NCBI GenBank assembly: GCA_029260555.1 | Contig: JAJDCZ010000007.1 | Location: forward strand, 1 to 64,000 | Length of the DNA: 64,000 nucleotides | DNA from: Phycisphaerales bacterium | GTDB lineage: Bacteria; Planctomycetota; Phycisphaerae; Phycisphaerales; UBA1924 | Direction: 5' to 3' | Shown: in pieces, positions 23,910 to 33,300 of the stretch | Numbering within the stretch: the stretch's first letter is position 1 | Layout: each line of letters begins with the position of its first letter | Notes under the pieces: generated by a model | Seen by the model: only the letters and a program-made list of their open reading frames with translations | The model's database searches: none | Told to the model about the DNA's origin: nothing | Translations under genes and position numbers: made by a program

Positions 23910-25022
23910 TTATCCGGTGGGCAAAGTGTGTGTAACCGCATCAAGGAGCTTCGTAGCCTGCTCAGAAGCGGAGTCTGGCAGCCAGCAACTGACGAGATGA
24001 TCTGGAGCCGCACTAATGAGACTGGGGTGGTGGTTGGCGCGGTGTCTGGAGTCAGGAGTGTCTGCGTGTTGAGGCCACCACGGGCGGAGGGGGCCGAGGG
24101 TGGTCTGAATAGGGGCGAAGGCTTGCTGGTCCAGTGTGAGGTCTGTGATGGTCTGGAGTGTGTCGCGATTTTTCTGGATGCGCGGGATGCAGGCGAGCAG
24201 GCCTTTGGTGTAGGGATGTCGGGGATGATTGAAGATGCGCAAAGGCGAGGCTTGCTCAACGACTCTGCCAGCGTACATGACACAGACCTGATCAGCGTAT
24301 TGAGCGACGACACCCAGGTCGTGTGTGATGAGCATGACGCCGATGGATCGGGTCTCTTTCAGATTCTCGATGAGATCAAGGATTTGCGCCTGGATAGTGA
24401 CATCCAAAGCTGTGGTTGGTTCATCAGCGATGAGCAGGCGAGGTTGACAAGCAAGAGCCATTGCGATCATGACGCGTTGACGCATGCCGCCTGAGAACTC
24501 GTGGGGGTAAGACTTGAGCAGGCGTTGAGCTTGTTTGAGCCCGACTTCCTGCAAGGCGTTTGCAGCAATGGTTCGAGCCTGTTTTCGTGTAACACGCCGG
24601 TGCAGGCGGATTGCTTCGATGACCTGATCGCCGATGGTCATGACGGGGTTGAGGCTTGTCATGGGCTCTTGAAAGATCATGGCGATCTCGTCGCCTCGGA
24701 TCTTCTGCAGGGCTTTTGGGTTAAGTGAAAGTATGTCAATCGGCGAACCTTGGTCGCGGTGCAGCAGGATGGTGCCTGCGATGAGACGGCTGGGAGGGGA
24801 GGGGATGAGCCTGAGAATACTGAGCGCAGTAACAGACTTTCCACAGCCTGATTCGCCTACCACAGCAAGAGTTTTGCCTGCGTGGATGGTCATAGTGACA
24901 TCATCGACAGCGAGCAACTCGATGCCCGGTGAATCCTGAAAGCTGACTGTCAGGTTCTGAATTTCAAGGAGAGGGTCATCGCTGGATTGCGAGGGCTGAA
25001 TGTGGGATGGCTGCTGTGTCAT
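23910..25022 (-). CDS. Oligopeptide/dipeptide ABC transporter ATP-binding protein (OppD/DppD-like)
   Basis: 370 aa. The start at 25022 overlaps the permease stop (ATGA); the frame extends further upstream but only through permease sequence. Walker A G-E-S-G-C-G-K-S at 56-63, Q-loop in F-Q-E-P-M-T-S-L-N-P, signature F-S-G-G-M-R-Q-R near 176-183, Walker B L-L-I-A-D-E-P, H-loop His about 234. The E-P-M-T-S-L-N-P block and C-terminal H-P-Y-T-K-G-L-L are specific to the peptide/nickel importer ATPases. The iron-sulfur-like cysteine cluster often found in OppD/DppD tails is not evident. It pairs with the upstream OppC-like permease; OppB, OppF and a solute-binding protein are absent from the window. 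Confidence 0.9.
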   Translation of the reverse strand: MTQQPSHIQPSQSSDDPLLEIQNLTVSFQDSPGIELLAVDDVTMTIHAGKTLAVVGESGCGKSVTALSILRLIPSPPSRLIAGTILLHRDQGSPIDILSLNPKALQKIRGDEIAMIFQEPMTSLNPVMTIGDQVIEAIRLHRRVTRKQARTIAANALQEVGLKQAQRLLKSYPHEFSGGMRQRVMIAMALACQPRLLIADEPTTALDVTIQAQILDLIENLKETRSIGVMLITHDLGVVAQYADQVCVMYAGRVVEQASPLRIFNHPRHPYTKGLLACIPRIQKNRDTLQTITDLTLDQQAFAPIQTTLGPLRPWWPQHADTPDSRHRANHHPSLISAAPDHLVSCWLPDSASEQATKLLDAVTHTLPTG

Positions 25023-26326
25023 TTGAGGATGCGCTTGGGATCGAGGATGTCGCGGAGACCTTCGCCGAGGTAGCTCAGAGCGAGGAGTGTGAGTGCGAGC
25101 AGGAGGGAGGGAAAGAGCAGCAGCCACCAGTTGGATGCGTAGGGATTGAGTTCGGTGAGGCCTTCAGCGGCGAGGTTGCCCCAGCTTGGAAGGGGAGGAC
25201 GAACACCGATGCCCAGGAAGCTGAGGAATGATTCCTGAAGGATCGCCTGAGGCACCGCGAGTGTGGCATAGACCACGATGGGGCCGACGAGGTTGGGCAG
25301 GAGGTGTCTGAAGAACTGGCTCCAGATGGGGACGCCTGCAGCACGGGCAGCTTCCATAAAGGGTTGAGCTTTGTAGCTGAGCACCTGACCTCTCACAACG
25401 CGGGCAAGTGTGAGCCAGCTGAGACCTCCAATGGCGACGAGGAGAATAAGGACATCAAGTGTCATGCGCTGGCCTGCGGACAGATTTCGCGGCGGGTAGG
25501 CTGTAAGAGCCTGGGTTTGAAACTCGGCGTATTGATCTGGGTGGGATGCTTCAAACGCGTCGATGATGAGGGGTTCAGGTGTGGTAGTTGGTGCCAAGGC
25601 GGCGATTTGTTGTTTGATGAAGGTGTCGCGGTCATGCGAGCGGGAGACATATTGATCGAGCATGGCATCACCTGCGACGGCAAGAAGAACGACGAGCAGG
25701 ATGTATGGAAGGCCATAGAGAATATCAACGATGCGCATCATGACTGCATCGATTTTGCCACCGAGTGCGCCTGCGAGTGAGCCATAGAGCGTGCCGATGA
25801 TGACGGAGATGGTCGCTGCGGTCATGCCGACGGTGAGAGAGATGGCTCCACCTGCCAGGCACCTCACGAGCAGGTCGCGACCCAGGACATCTGTACCAAG
25901 CGGGAATCTGGGCCAGTGTTTTTTGAGCGATTTTGCTGCGGGAGTTTGAGTCTGGGTGAGGAGGGTTTCGAGTGGGAGATTGTATTGCGTTGCGATTTCT
26001 TGAGAGATGTCAGGATCGACCAGCGTGTTGAATCTTTGTGCTGTGGGATTCTGGATTTGCGTCCAGAAGGGCGGGAGCCTACCGAGCCTTGGGTGGCCAG
26101 CGTCGTAGCGAGGTGAGAAGGCTTGATCAGTGGAGTTGCTCGTTGCAGCAGTATCTGATGCCCAGGGGATGGAGCCTGGGGCAAGCGTCCAAGGCATGGA
26201 GCCGAGACAGAGCAAAAACATCAGTGCCAGTACGATGGCACCAACCAAGCCTGATTTGCTCGCAAAAAGTGAGGATCTGGCAGGCTTCCTCGGCGCGAAC
26301 ATGGCTGTGATGAGCTTGTGATCCAT
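25019..26326 (-). CDS. Peptide ABC transporter permease (OppC/DppC-like) with insertions
   Basis: 435 aa from ATG 26326; 290-380 is usual. The longer frame upstream to 26626 is proline/serine-rich from a G-tract and is probably not translated. N-terminal cytoplasmic part, first membrane segment about 26-42, a long extracytoplasmic loop, then the BPD_transp_1 domain beginning G-T-D-V-L-G-R-D-L-L-V-R. The EAA loop reads M-E-A-A-R-A-A-G-V and ends near F-L-S-F-L-G-I-G-V. Two regions are extended: the loop after the first segment (about 45-135) and a soluble, charged insertion (about 215-275) inside the membrane domain. It works with the downstream OppD-like ATPase. Confidence 0.88.
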   Translation of the reverse strand: MDHKLITAMFAPRKPARSSLFASKSGLVGAIVLALMFLLCLGSMPWTLAPGSIPWASDTAATSNSTDQAFSPRYDAGHPRLGRLPPFWTQIQNPTAQRFNTLVDPDISQEIATQYNLPLETLLTQTQTPAAKSLKKHWPRFPLGTDVLGRDLLVRCLAGGAISLTVGMTAATISVIIGTLYGSLAGALGGKIDAVMMRIVDILYGLPYILLVVLLAVAGDAMLDQYVSRSHDRDTFIKQQIAALAPTTTPEPLIIDAFEASHPDQYAEFQTQALTAYPPRNLSAGQRMTLDVLILLVAIGGLSWLTLARVVRGQVLSYKAQPFMEAARAAGVPIWSQFFRHLLPNLVGPIVVYATLAVPQAILQESFLSFLGIGVRPPLPSWGNLAAEGLTELNPYASNWWLLLFPSLLLALTLLALSYLGEGLRDILDPKRILK

Positions 26327-26540
26327 CGGTATACTGTATCGAATTAGAAGGGTTGAGGCTGGGATTGAGTTTGTATTCTCTTGAATGGTCGGGGCTGGGG
26401 ATGGAGGAGAAGGGGAGGGGGGGGAGGGGGCCGATAAAGCGGGAAGTGTGGTTCTGGTTGACCTGTTGAGAAGTATCATGACAGAGGGGCAATGGAACGA
26501 TTGTTCTGTTGCCCTGATATGACGATACGGTTTCAGGGTA

Positions 26541-26774
26541 ATGATGCTGAACGGGATGGGTCCAATGCGGCTGACCAGTTTTTTAGCTGAGATAACCGAT
26601 GGCATGCAAGCCTGGAGATCGTTCATTCAGGGTGTGCGTGCGTATTCAGAAGGTCAGCGAGAGCTGATTCCACTGATCGGTCTGGTTATTTTCTGCCTGT
26701 CTGTAATCGCGTTTGACTTTTTCATAGCAAAAAAGCTGATCCGAAAACAACTGGATGACCACTCGAGAAAATAG
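26541..26774 (+). CDS. Small single-pass membrane protein, hypothetical
   Basis: 77 aa. One convincing membrane segment (about residues 45-66, L-I-P-L-I-G-L-V-I-F-C-L-S-V-I-A-F) is followed by a basic tail K-K-L-I-R-K-Q, a normal topology for a small inner-membrane protein. Several in-frame ATGs compete (26541, 26544, 26556, 26565) and no strong Shine-Dalgarno is seen. Divergent from the OppC-like gene. It may be real, but it could be chance. Confidence 0.4.
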   Translation: MMLNGMGPMRLTSFLAEITDGMQAWRSFIQGVRAYSEGQRELIPLIGLVIFCLSVIAFDFFIAKKLIRKQLDDHSRK

Positions 26775-26865
26775 CAGCAAACGCAGTTGTGTGATGCACT
26801 GCGTGCCTTTCCAACTCGACAGACATTTTGTGTTATCAGCCGGGCAATCCGTGAGCTTGCTTGTT

Positions 26866-26898
26866 AAATAAAAGCCCTGACGAAAGTTCGCCGGGGCT
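26866..26898 (-). terminator. Intrinsic terminator after the subtilisin-like protease
   Basis: On the minus strand AGCCC (from 26894-26898) and GGGCT (from 26873-26877) pair, with extra CGAA/TTCG pairing inside, followed by TTTATTT. It lies about 40 nt past the protease stop at 26936. Confidence 0.55.
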
Positions 26899-26935
26899 GT
26901 GTGTTGTGTCATCATATTCTTATCTGGATCTGCTA

Positions 26936-29641
26936 TCAGCAGCCCAGGTTGAATAGGTTTATGAACTCGAAGAAATCAAGCACATCGACATTACCATCGC
27001 CGTTAAGATCGGCCTGGGGGTCGCTGTTGTTGAAGAGGGTGATGAAGGTGAAGAAATCGAGCACATCGACATTGCCATCACCGTTGAGATCGACAAGGCA
27101 GCCGGCGACGGTGATATCAATCGAGCCGTTGAGGAAGCCTGCCGGGACAGGAAGGCCGCCTTGCCCGACGGTTGCGCTGATGATGTTGGTGTTGAAAGTA
27201 CGGATGCCCAGAGTAGTCCCAGCGGTGAAGTTCACTGTCCAGAACGGTGTGGGGTTGACGGTTGGGGGCGATCCACCGAGCAGGGGCGGCAGGACTGCAT
27301 GGTCAATGGAGTTGCCATCAAAGTTGCCGAAGATCTCGTTCCCGACGAGACTGTAGATGATTGCACCATCGCCTGGGATGGCGCGGTAGGCTTGATCTCT
27401 ACCGACTGTGAAGTTTCCAGCGATTTCAGGACCAACGACTCCGCCACCGGTATCGAGTGAATCCGTGGGGTCAAGACCTGTGATGTTGACATTGAACTTG
27501 CCGCCGCCATACCACTCGCCGGTGGCGCGATTGGCGCTGAGCACGAGGGTGGTGCTTTGCCCGGGAGCGACTGTAGTGGAGCCGCCACCCTGGACGGTCC
27601 ATTCAAATGTCATTGCGTTTGTGGGAGCACCCAGTCCGCCACTGACGACGAGTGCGAAGCCCTGGGTTGACTGGTTGACAGCTGCACCAACGATGCGAGC
27701 GGTCCAAGTTCCAAGCGGAGGCGTAGGAAGGCGGACCTGTTCGACATTGTTGCGATCGTCTTTGGTTCCGCCGGTGACGCTGATGCCGCTGCTGAAGACA
27801 TTACCTTTGTAGATTGTGCCGTTGGGCGCGATGACTTCAAGATCCAGATCGTTGACAGCAGCAAACGAAGTTCCTGCAGTTGCTGCGGGGTCATTCCAGA
27901 CAATGGTGACATTCAGGTCTTCGGTGGAGCTGCCAACATCGAATGTGAACTGTGAGTTCTGGCCTGTGGTCAGCCCTGCAGCATTGAGTACATCCTGCAC
28001 CATGGTGGAGCGTGTATCTGCGGGGAAGAACAAGGCGTTATCAGCAAGGACTCTGCCCCAGCCTTCTCTATCAGAGGGGTAGCCTGTGATGCCGGTCATA
28101 TCGACTGCGGAGTTGAGAATGGTGGCTTTGACAAGGGCACCTGTGGGCACGAAGGCGTTGCCTGGTGTGGCGACACCTGTGGGATAGAAACCGTCTTCGT
28201 AATACTGGGTGATGAGAGCAGCGGTGCCGGCAATGGCAGGAGATGCCATGGAAGTGCCGGTGAGCCCTGTGGTTGAGCAGCCAGAGCTTGAAAGTGCAGA
28301 CTGTGTGTTGCAACCGGGGGCAAAGATCTCAGGCTTGCGTCTGCCATCAGAAGTCGGCCCTCTGCCGCCAGAGCAGAAGTTGGCCTGGCCAGGAGTATCC
28401 TGACTGGCGCCAACCGCCAGCAGGTTCTTGGCATTTTCGGGGTTTTTGAGAGTGGTTGTGTTGGTGACAGCAAACATGACAAGGTCAAACTCGTTGGAGT
28501 TTGAAAAGACATCGATGCCTCGGGCCAGGGAGTCATAGGCAGTCGTGCCATCGTTTCCCCAGCTGTTGGTGTGAACAGAAGCACCAACATTGTGCTGAAT
28601 GTTAAGGCGGCTCACCATGGAAGCTTCATTGAACCCCGGGATGGGTGCGTAAGCCAGGTCAGCACCCCATGCGACGCCTCGCGTGTTGTTGTCTACACCA
28701 GCGTTGCCCATAGCGGTCGCTGCGACATGTGTGCCATGGAAGTCAGCACCAGGTGTACCAGCGTAACCGGCGATCTGCCCAGTGAATGAGCAGTGATTTT
28801 GATCGACTTTGCCATCGATGACGCCGACGATTTGTCCTTCGCCATGGATGCCGTTGTCATAAAGAGGTGTGACATTGGTGACATTTGACTGAACGATCCA
28901 TCGATTGGTGTTGTTGCGACGCATTGCCCTGAGGGTCATCTCGGGTGCTTCATCAACGAACATGACCGCATCGATAGCAGCGAGTTTGTTGATATCTGCA
29001 TTGCTAATTTGCACGCTGAGGACTGGATTGGAGCCGATGGTTTCAGACCAGAACACCACAGCGCTTTTGATACCCTGAATCTGCCGAGCAGCTGCCTGAG
29101 CATCTTCATTCTGGAACAATGTGACAGCCAAAGCGAGCTGTCCCTGCATCATGAGCTGCTGACGCTCGACGGTGGCAAATGCGAACTGTCCAATCTCAGG
29201 CGCCAACTTCCAGGACGATTGATAAGGCGTGTGCCAGCGGACGAAACCCAGATTTGCAACGCGAGCGGGATCAGCATTTTGCATGTTGGTGACGAAGGCA
29301 TTGACAGGCAGGTATTCACCGATTTGTATGCCTGCACCCTCGAGCAGGTGGCGGCGTTGAGGCGTCATGGGGCCATCGAGCTGGATGACATGGTGACGAC
29401 TGGTTACAGCCTGCAAGCCTGCAACTGCTGCCAGATCATTGCGAGGTACTGACGCATCGATTTCACCTACACGAAGGTAAAGTGATGTGGTTGTGATCGG
29501 GCCTACGGTGGTGACCTGAGCAACATCCTGCAGCGCCAAACCTATGGGGACGGTGCGACTCAGCGAATATTCACCTGCAAACGCACTGCTGGAAGCAGCC
29601 AACCCAGCACAGGCAATCAGCCTGATCGATCGTGTGTTCAT
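26936..29641 (-). CDS. Subtilisin-like serine protease (S8) with GC-type dockerin-like tail
   Basis: 901 aa. ATG 29641 with AAGG about 8 nt upstream; a GTG at 29650 overlaps that site. Signal peptide about 1-22 (S-S-A-F-A). A long N-terminal region (about 23-260) could be a propeptide or substrate-recognition domain. The catalytic triad is clear: D276 in G-V-I-D-G-K, H302 in H-G-T-H-V-A and S464 in G-T-S-M-A-S-P, with oxyanion Asn at about 359. A beta-sandwich P-domain-like region follows. The last 60 residues repeat the dockerin-like design: a Cys, D-L-N-G-D-G-N-V-D-V-L-D-F-F, a second identical loop, and a terminal G-C. Probably secreted and retained at the cell surface or on a matrix. Confidence 0.92.
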   Translation of the reverse strand: MNTRSIRLIACAGLAASSSAFAGEYSLSRTVPIGLALQDVAQVTTVGPITTTSLYLRVGEIDASVPRNDLAAVAGLQAVTSRHHVIQLDGPMTPQRRHLLEGAGIQIGEYLPVNAFVTNMQNADPARVANLGFVRWHTPYQSSWKLAPEIGQFAFATVERQQLMMQGQLALAVTLFQNEDAQAAARQIQGIKSAVVFWSETIGSNPVLSVQISNADINKLAAIDAVMFVDEAPEMTLRAMRRNNTNRWIVQSNVTNVTPLYDNGIHGEGQIVGVIDGKVDQNHCSFTGQIAGYAGTPGADFHGTHVAATAMGNAGVDNNTRGVAWGADLAYAPIPGFNEASMVSRLNIQHNVGASVHTNSWGNDGTTAYDSLARGIDVFSNSNEFDLVMFAVTNTTTLKNPENAKNLLAVGASQDTPGQANFCSGGRGPTSDGRRKPEIFAPGCNTQSALSSSGCSTTGLTGTSMASPAIAGTAALITQYYEDGFYPTGVATPGNAFVPTGALVKATILNSAVDMTGITGYPSDREGWGRVLADNALFFPADTRSTMVQDVLNAAGLTTGQNSQFTFDVGSSTEDLNVTIVWNDPAATAGTSFAAVNDLDLEVIAPNGTIYKGNVFSSGISVTGGTKDDRNNVEQVRLPTPPLGTWTARIVGAAVNQSTQGFALVVSGGLGAPTNAMTFEWTVQGGGSTTVAPGQSTTLVLSANRATGEWYGGGKFNVNITGLDPTDSLDTGGGVVGPEIAGNFTVGRDQAYRAIPGDGAIIYSLVGNEIFGNFDGNSIDHAVLPPLLGGSPPTVNPTPFWTVNFTAGTTLGIRTFNTNIISATVGQGGLPVPAGFLNGSIDITVAGCLVDLNGDGNVDVLDFFTFITLFNNSDPQADLNGDGNVDVLDFFEFINLFNLGC

Positions 29642-29967
29642 CTTCTTCACCTTGCATGACTCCTTCTTGTTTTTACCAAATACAGACTAAAACAGCCCGG
29701 CGTATGACTCATACAGGGCTGATATCGGCCCATTTGTGCTTCCAAGCCACCTCAATGCAACGAGCACGGTCATCCTGCTGGGCTGGGCGAATGACCCGGC
29801 AACAAAGCCGAACAGACTATGAATACAAGCATCGAGCAGATCGTGGCCCGCGTGGAATGAGCTTCCACGGGGAATGATTCGGATGGGATAATGGATCGGT
29901 TCCAGCGAGAAGTTGTGGTTCGCACCCGATCTCCGGGCTGAAAACGCACAGAGCGGTGGAGTGAAAA
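29642..29967. other. 326-bp intergenic region between protease gene and tRNA-Pro
   Basis: Holds a terminator-like hairpin on the minus strand (29689-29721) and otherwise no supported gene. Open frames that cross it also run through the tRNA and are chance. Confidence 0.6.
29689..29721 (-). terminator. Terminator-like hairpin downstream of tRNA-Pro
   Basis: CAGCCC at 29693-29698 pairs with GGGCTG at 29716-29721, enclosing GTATGA/TCATAC. On the minus strand this is followed by TTTTAG. It lies about 250 nt after the tRNA and about 50 nt before the protease start, so it could end the tRNA transcript. Confidence 0.45.
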
Positions 29968-30041
29968 TCTGGCAGAGAGGATTTGAACCTCCAACCTCCG
30001 CCACCCAAAGACGGCGCTCTACCAAGTTGAGCTACTGCCAG
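29968..30041 (-). tRNA. tRNA-Pro, anticodon UGG
   Basis: Minus-strand cloverleaf of 74 nt. The acceptor stem CTGGCAG pairs perfectly with CTGCCAG, with discriminator A. The D-stem is GCTC/GAGC and the anticodon stem CCGTC/GGCGG. The loop TTTGGGT gives anticodon TGG with G37, and the T-arm is GGAGG-TTCAAAT-CCTCT. 3' CCA is not encoded (TTT follows). It reads CCA and probably other Pro codons. Confidence 0.96.
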
Positions 30042-30131
30042 CAGATCCCGGCTCGCCGGAACGCACGGAGTGTAGGACGCTTTGAGCGGCTGGTCTGCTG
30101 CCAGGATGGGTGGAAAGGCGAAAGTGTGGCG

Positions 30132-30225
30132 GGTGACATGGAGATCTTTCAGGAGGCCCTGATTGTGAGGGTGCTGCTGCTCGATGCGCAACAGCGCAGT
30201 CGTGTTCTGGTTCGTTCATTTGTAG
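30132..30225 (+). repeat. Dispersed ~90-bp repeat, copy B
   Basis: Counterpart of 2074-2164 in opposite orientation. It lies about 90 bp from the tRNA-Pro gene and upstream of a strong hairpin. The shared core carries CTCGATGCGCA and CAGCGCAG. Confidence 0.55.
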
Positions 30226-30228
30226 AAA

Positions 30229-30257
30229 CACTACTGCGCCGAGGACGGCGAGTAGTG
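30229..30257 (-). terminator. Strong hairpin at the end of the pilin operon
   Basis: CACTACT at 30229-30235 pairs with AGTAGTG at 30251-30257, continued by CGCC/GGCG (30237-30240 and 30247-30250) with one bulged G. It is about 60 nt past the GspK-like stop. The following T-run on the minus strand is weak (GTTTCT), so termination efficiency is uncertain. Confidence 0.45.
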
Positions 30258-30314
30258 GCACCATGCACCCTGACTCCATTGCACCGGGGAGGGCATGTTG
30301 GCCTCAAACAGGCA

Positions 30315-33300
30315 TCACATGGGCAGTTCTCGCATGAAGAGGATGCGGGGGCGGTCGCCGATTTTCTGGACATTGGAGCGATCGATCACCATGAGGAAGC
30401 GTTTGGCGTAAGTGGGGATCATGGGCTCGTCGGGGCTGAGGTTTTCGACATCCTCGCGTGCGTAGCCATTGACAATGAACCAGCAGGCGTAGATGTCGCT
30501 GGAGACGGAGATGGTGTTGAGCAATGAGCCTGCGATGGCGAACTGCTCGTCGTAGTCATCGTCGATGCCATCGTCTTGGCCTGTTCCTGCGGTGCCATAT
30601 CTGACAGAATCGATGCCTAAGCCGAAGTTTTGACCATCACTGCGAGGCGCATCCAAACTGGCTGAATCGAATGCCAGGAAGTTGATGTTGTTGGGATCAC
30701 CTTGAGGGCGTGTGCTTTGATCAAAGGCCATCATGACCTCAGCGATTGAGCCAAAGCCGGGCTGTTCACGGAGTGCATCAACCAGCGTCTTGTCCTGTCT
30801 GGCTTGAGGCGGGTTGGCCAGTGCATCCAGTGGCGTCATATATGTAGATGCTGATGAAGCTTCCGTAAAATCAGTTGTGAGTACCGTTGAGGAAAGATTT
30901 GGTCTGTGATCTACAAGAGCTTTATCCCGGTAGGCCAGGAGGGTTGCAGCGATATCCGAGTCTCCGTCCAAAGGCCCGCCAATGCCCCACCAGTCGTCGC
31001 GAGTCATGGAGCCTGAAGCCAAGCCCGTTGAGGGGCTGAGCATGGGGAGTGTGCGCAGGACAGCCAGCGGTGCCGTGTTGATGTTGATGGCACCACGCAC
31101 GGGGCGGGAGATGGAACCGACAGCCGAGTCCAGTGAGAAGGTGGCGTCGAGCAGATTCAGAGCCAGGGGAATGCCTCGACCCATTCTTATATCGCCCGGG
31201 GCTGTCTCGTCAAAAACCGGGATCGGACCATCGGGGTTGATATTGAGGTAAGGGACATAGTCATCAAGCACCAGATGCCCATTGGAAAGCAGAGGTCCCA
31301 GAGCACGGTTTGGATCGCCCAGACCCGTCATGGGATCTGGCGGGAGGGACATGAACCCGCCAATCGAGTCATAGTTGTAGGCCAGTGCCATAGCTTCACT
31401 GAGCGTGGTCCATTGATCGTTGATGTTGGCTGCAAAGGGGTTCTGGAAGGGACCAAAGGCTGTGGGCAAGAGCAGGTCAGCGGGCCTGATTGTGGAGTTC
31501 GTATTGCGGAGGAAGCGATTGTCATTGCGAGGCATTTCAGCCATGACGGCGGTGTATGAACGCCCATCAATGGTGGTCCCGATGGGGTTATTAATTTTAT
31601 TGTCGGGATGCGTGACAAGTGAGTTGATCAAATCCGCGGTGTATTGACCTGACAGTGTGCTGGCAAGTGATCTGGCAGCTTCATCACTGCCTGAGAAGTC
31701 GGATTTACTGAGTGATGAAAGAGAAAAGCCATCGTTCCTGCCATCATTTTTCGATGTACCGGATTTGATCTCAACGCAATAGGCAGGGAGTGCACCGCTT
31801 GCCAATTGTGCTGAGTCAGGACGGCGGATGGTTGCCCATGTGGTGATGGTGTAGCCTGTATTGTCGCCTCTTGTGGCGGGGACACCTGAGTCGGGCTTAC
31901 CACTTGTATCTGAGATATCCTGTTTAATCTGAGGCAGGAAGTGATCAAGTGTCTGTGTCCCGGGATCACGCAGGCGATCGACAAGTCGATCATTTTCCTG
32001 AGCGTGATTGCCGTTGGTTTCAGTGGGCGCTTCGGTGTCTACACGAACTGTACGCCAGAGATTGACGACCTGGTTTTTTGTTGTATCTAGACTGATGAGG
32101 TCTTGAAAATCATTATTAAGTTGGACCTGTCCACTTGATCCACCACTGGCAGTGAAATCAATGCGAGGCATATGAAAGGATCTGTCAAAGTTAGTCACTA
32201 TGCCTTCGAGTTGTTTGCTGACCCATCTGTTAAGCACGCTGGCATCTGGAGCAAGGGTCACACCATCAACATCAACCGTGTCAATACGGTTGAGGATGTC
32301 ATTTTTGGTGGTATTAGTTGCGTAGAAAACAACGGTTTCATTGGGCTGAAGAGTGACGGGGGATATATCTGCTGTGCCACCGACCTGCTCTTGCATGTTT
32401 GCCAGCATGAAGAAATGCCCGCCAAACTCTGTGTAGTAAAAATCAGCATCCTGAGCGCCCGTGATGTCACCAAAATTGGTAACCGCTGAAGTTGTAAAGC
32501 CACCGAGCTGGATGGTCTGGTCATAGGGATTGGTGATCTGAAAGGCAATGATCTGAAAGAGATAGTCAGAGTTCGTAACAAGCCGATTACCATTGATCGT
32601 GATCGGAACAATAATGGTGGGCTCACCGGGCAAACCTCCGCCTGCGCCCCAATCTGAATCGCCACCAGCATTGCTCGGTGCATCGGTATACATGGCAAAG
32701 GAAGCGACTTCCGTAAGGAATGGCTCAGCCTCTATGCCGAAGACATTGATCGCTCGTGCAAAGACCTGATCGCTGGTTGCGGTGTTGGCAATGCGTTGTG
32801 CACCGAGATCAAGCTTTTTGCTCTGACGCCAGTAGGGGAAATCAGAAACACCATCGCCATTGGGATCGTCAATCCCTGCGCCTGCATCAAGCTCGTCACG
32901 ATAGTCTTCATCAATGATGACGGTGAGTACGGAGGGCTCTTCAGCACCAGTGGTATTCTCATCGTAGAGGTCGATCATGTTGGCTGTCATGTGGGCAGCC
33001 AGGCGAATGCCGATTTCGGGCGAGCTGTAGCCATAGTTCAGCGTGCTCACTCTGAGCAAATCTGTATATGAGGGATCCCAAATACCAAAGACATCCGAGT
33101 ATGGGATCAAGGCGTCGGCGTAGAGCTTGAACAAGTTGTTTCGGCCTGTGGAGGATGATCCCGTGCCCGCAGCCCCTTTCATCAAAGTCACAGTATCCAA
33201 GCGCACATCACGCGATGGATCGAGCTGGGTGGTGTAATCGATGGGACTTATGACTGGATCCACAACCGCACCTGCAAGCAGAGGCCTGGCACCACTGATG

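Noticed and set aside
29687-30025. 112-codon minus-strand frame covering the tRNA-Pro gene
   Set aside because: It translates through the tRNA and has no other support.
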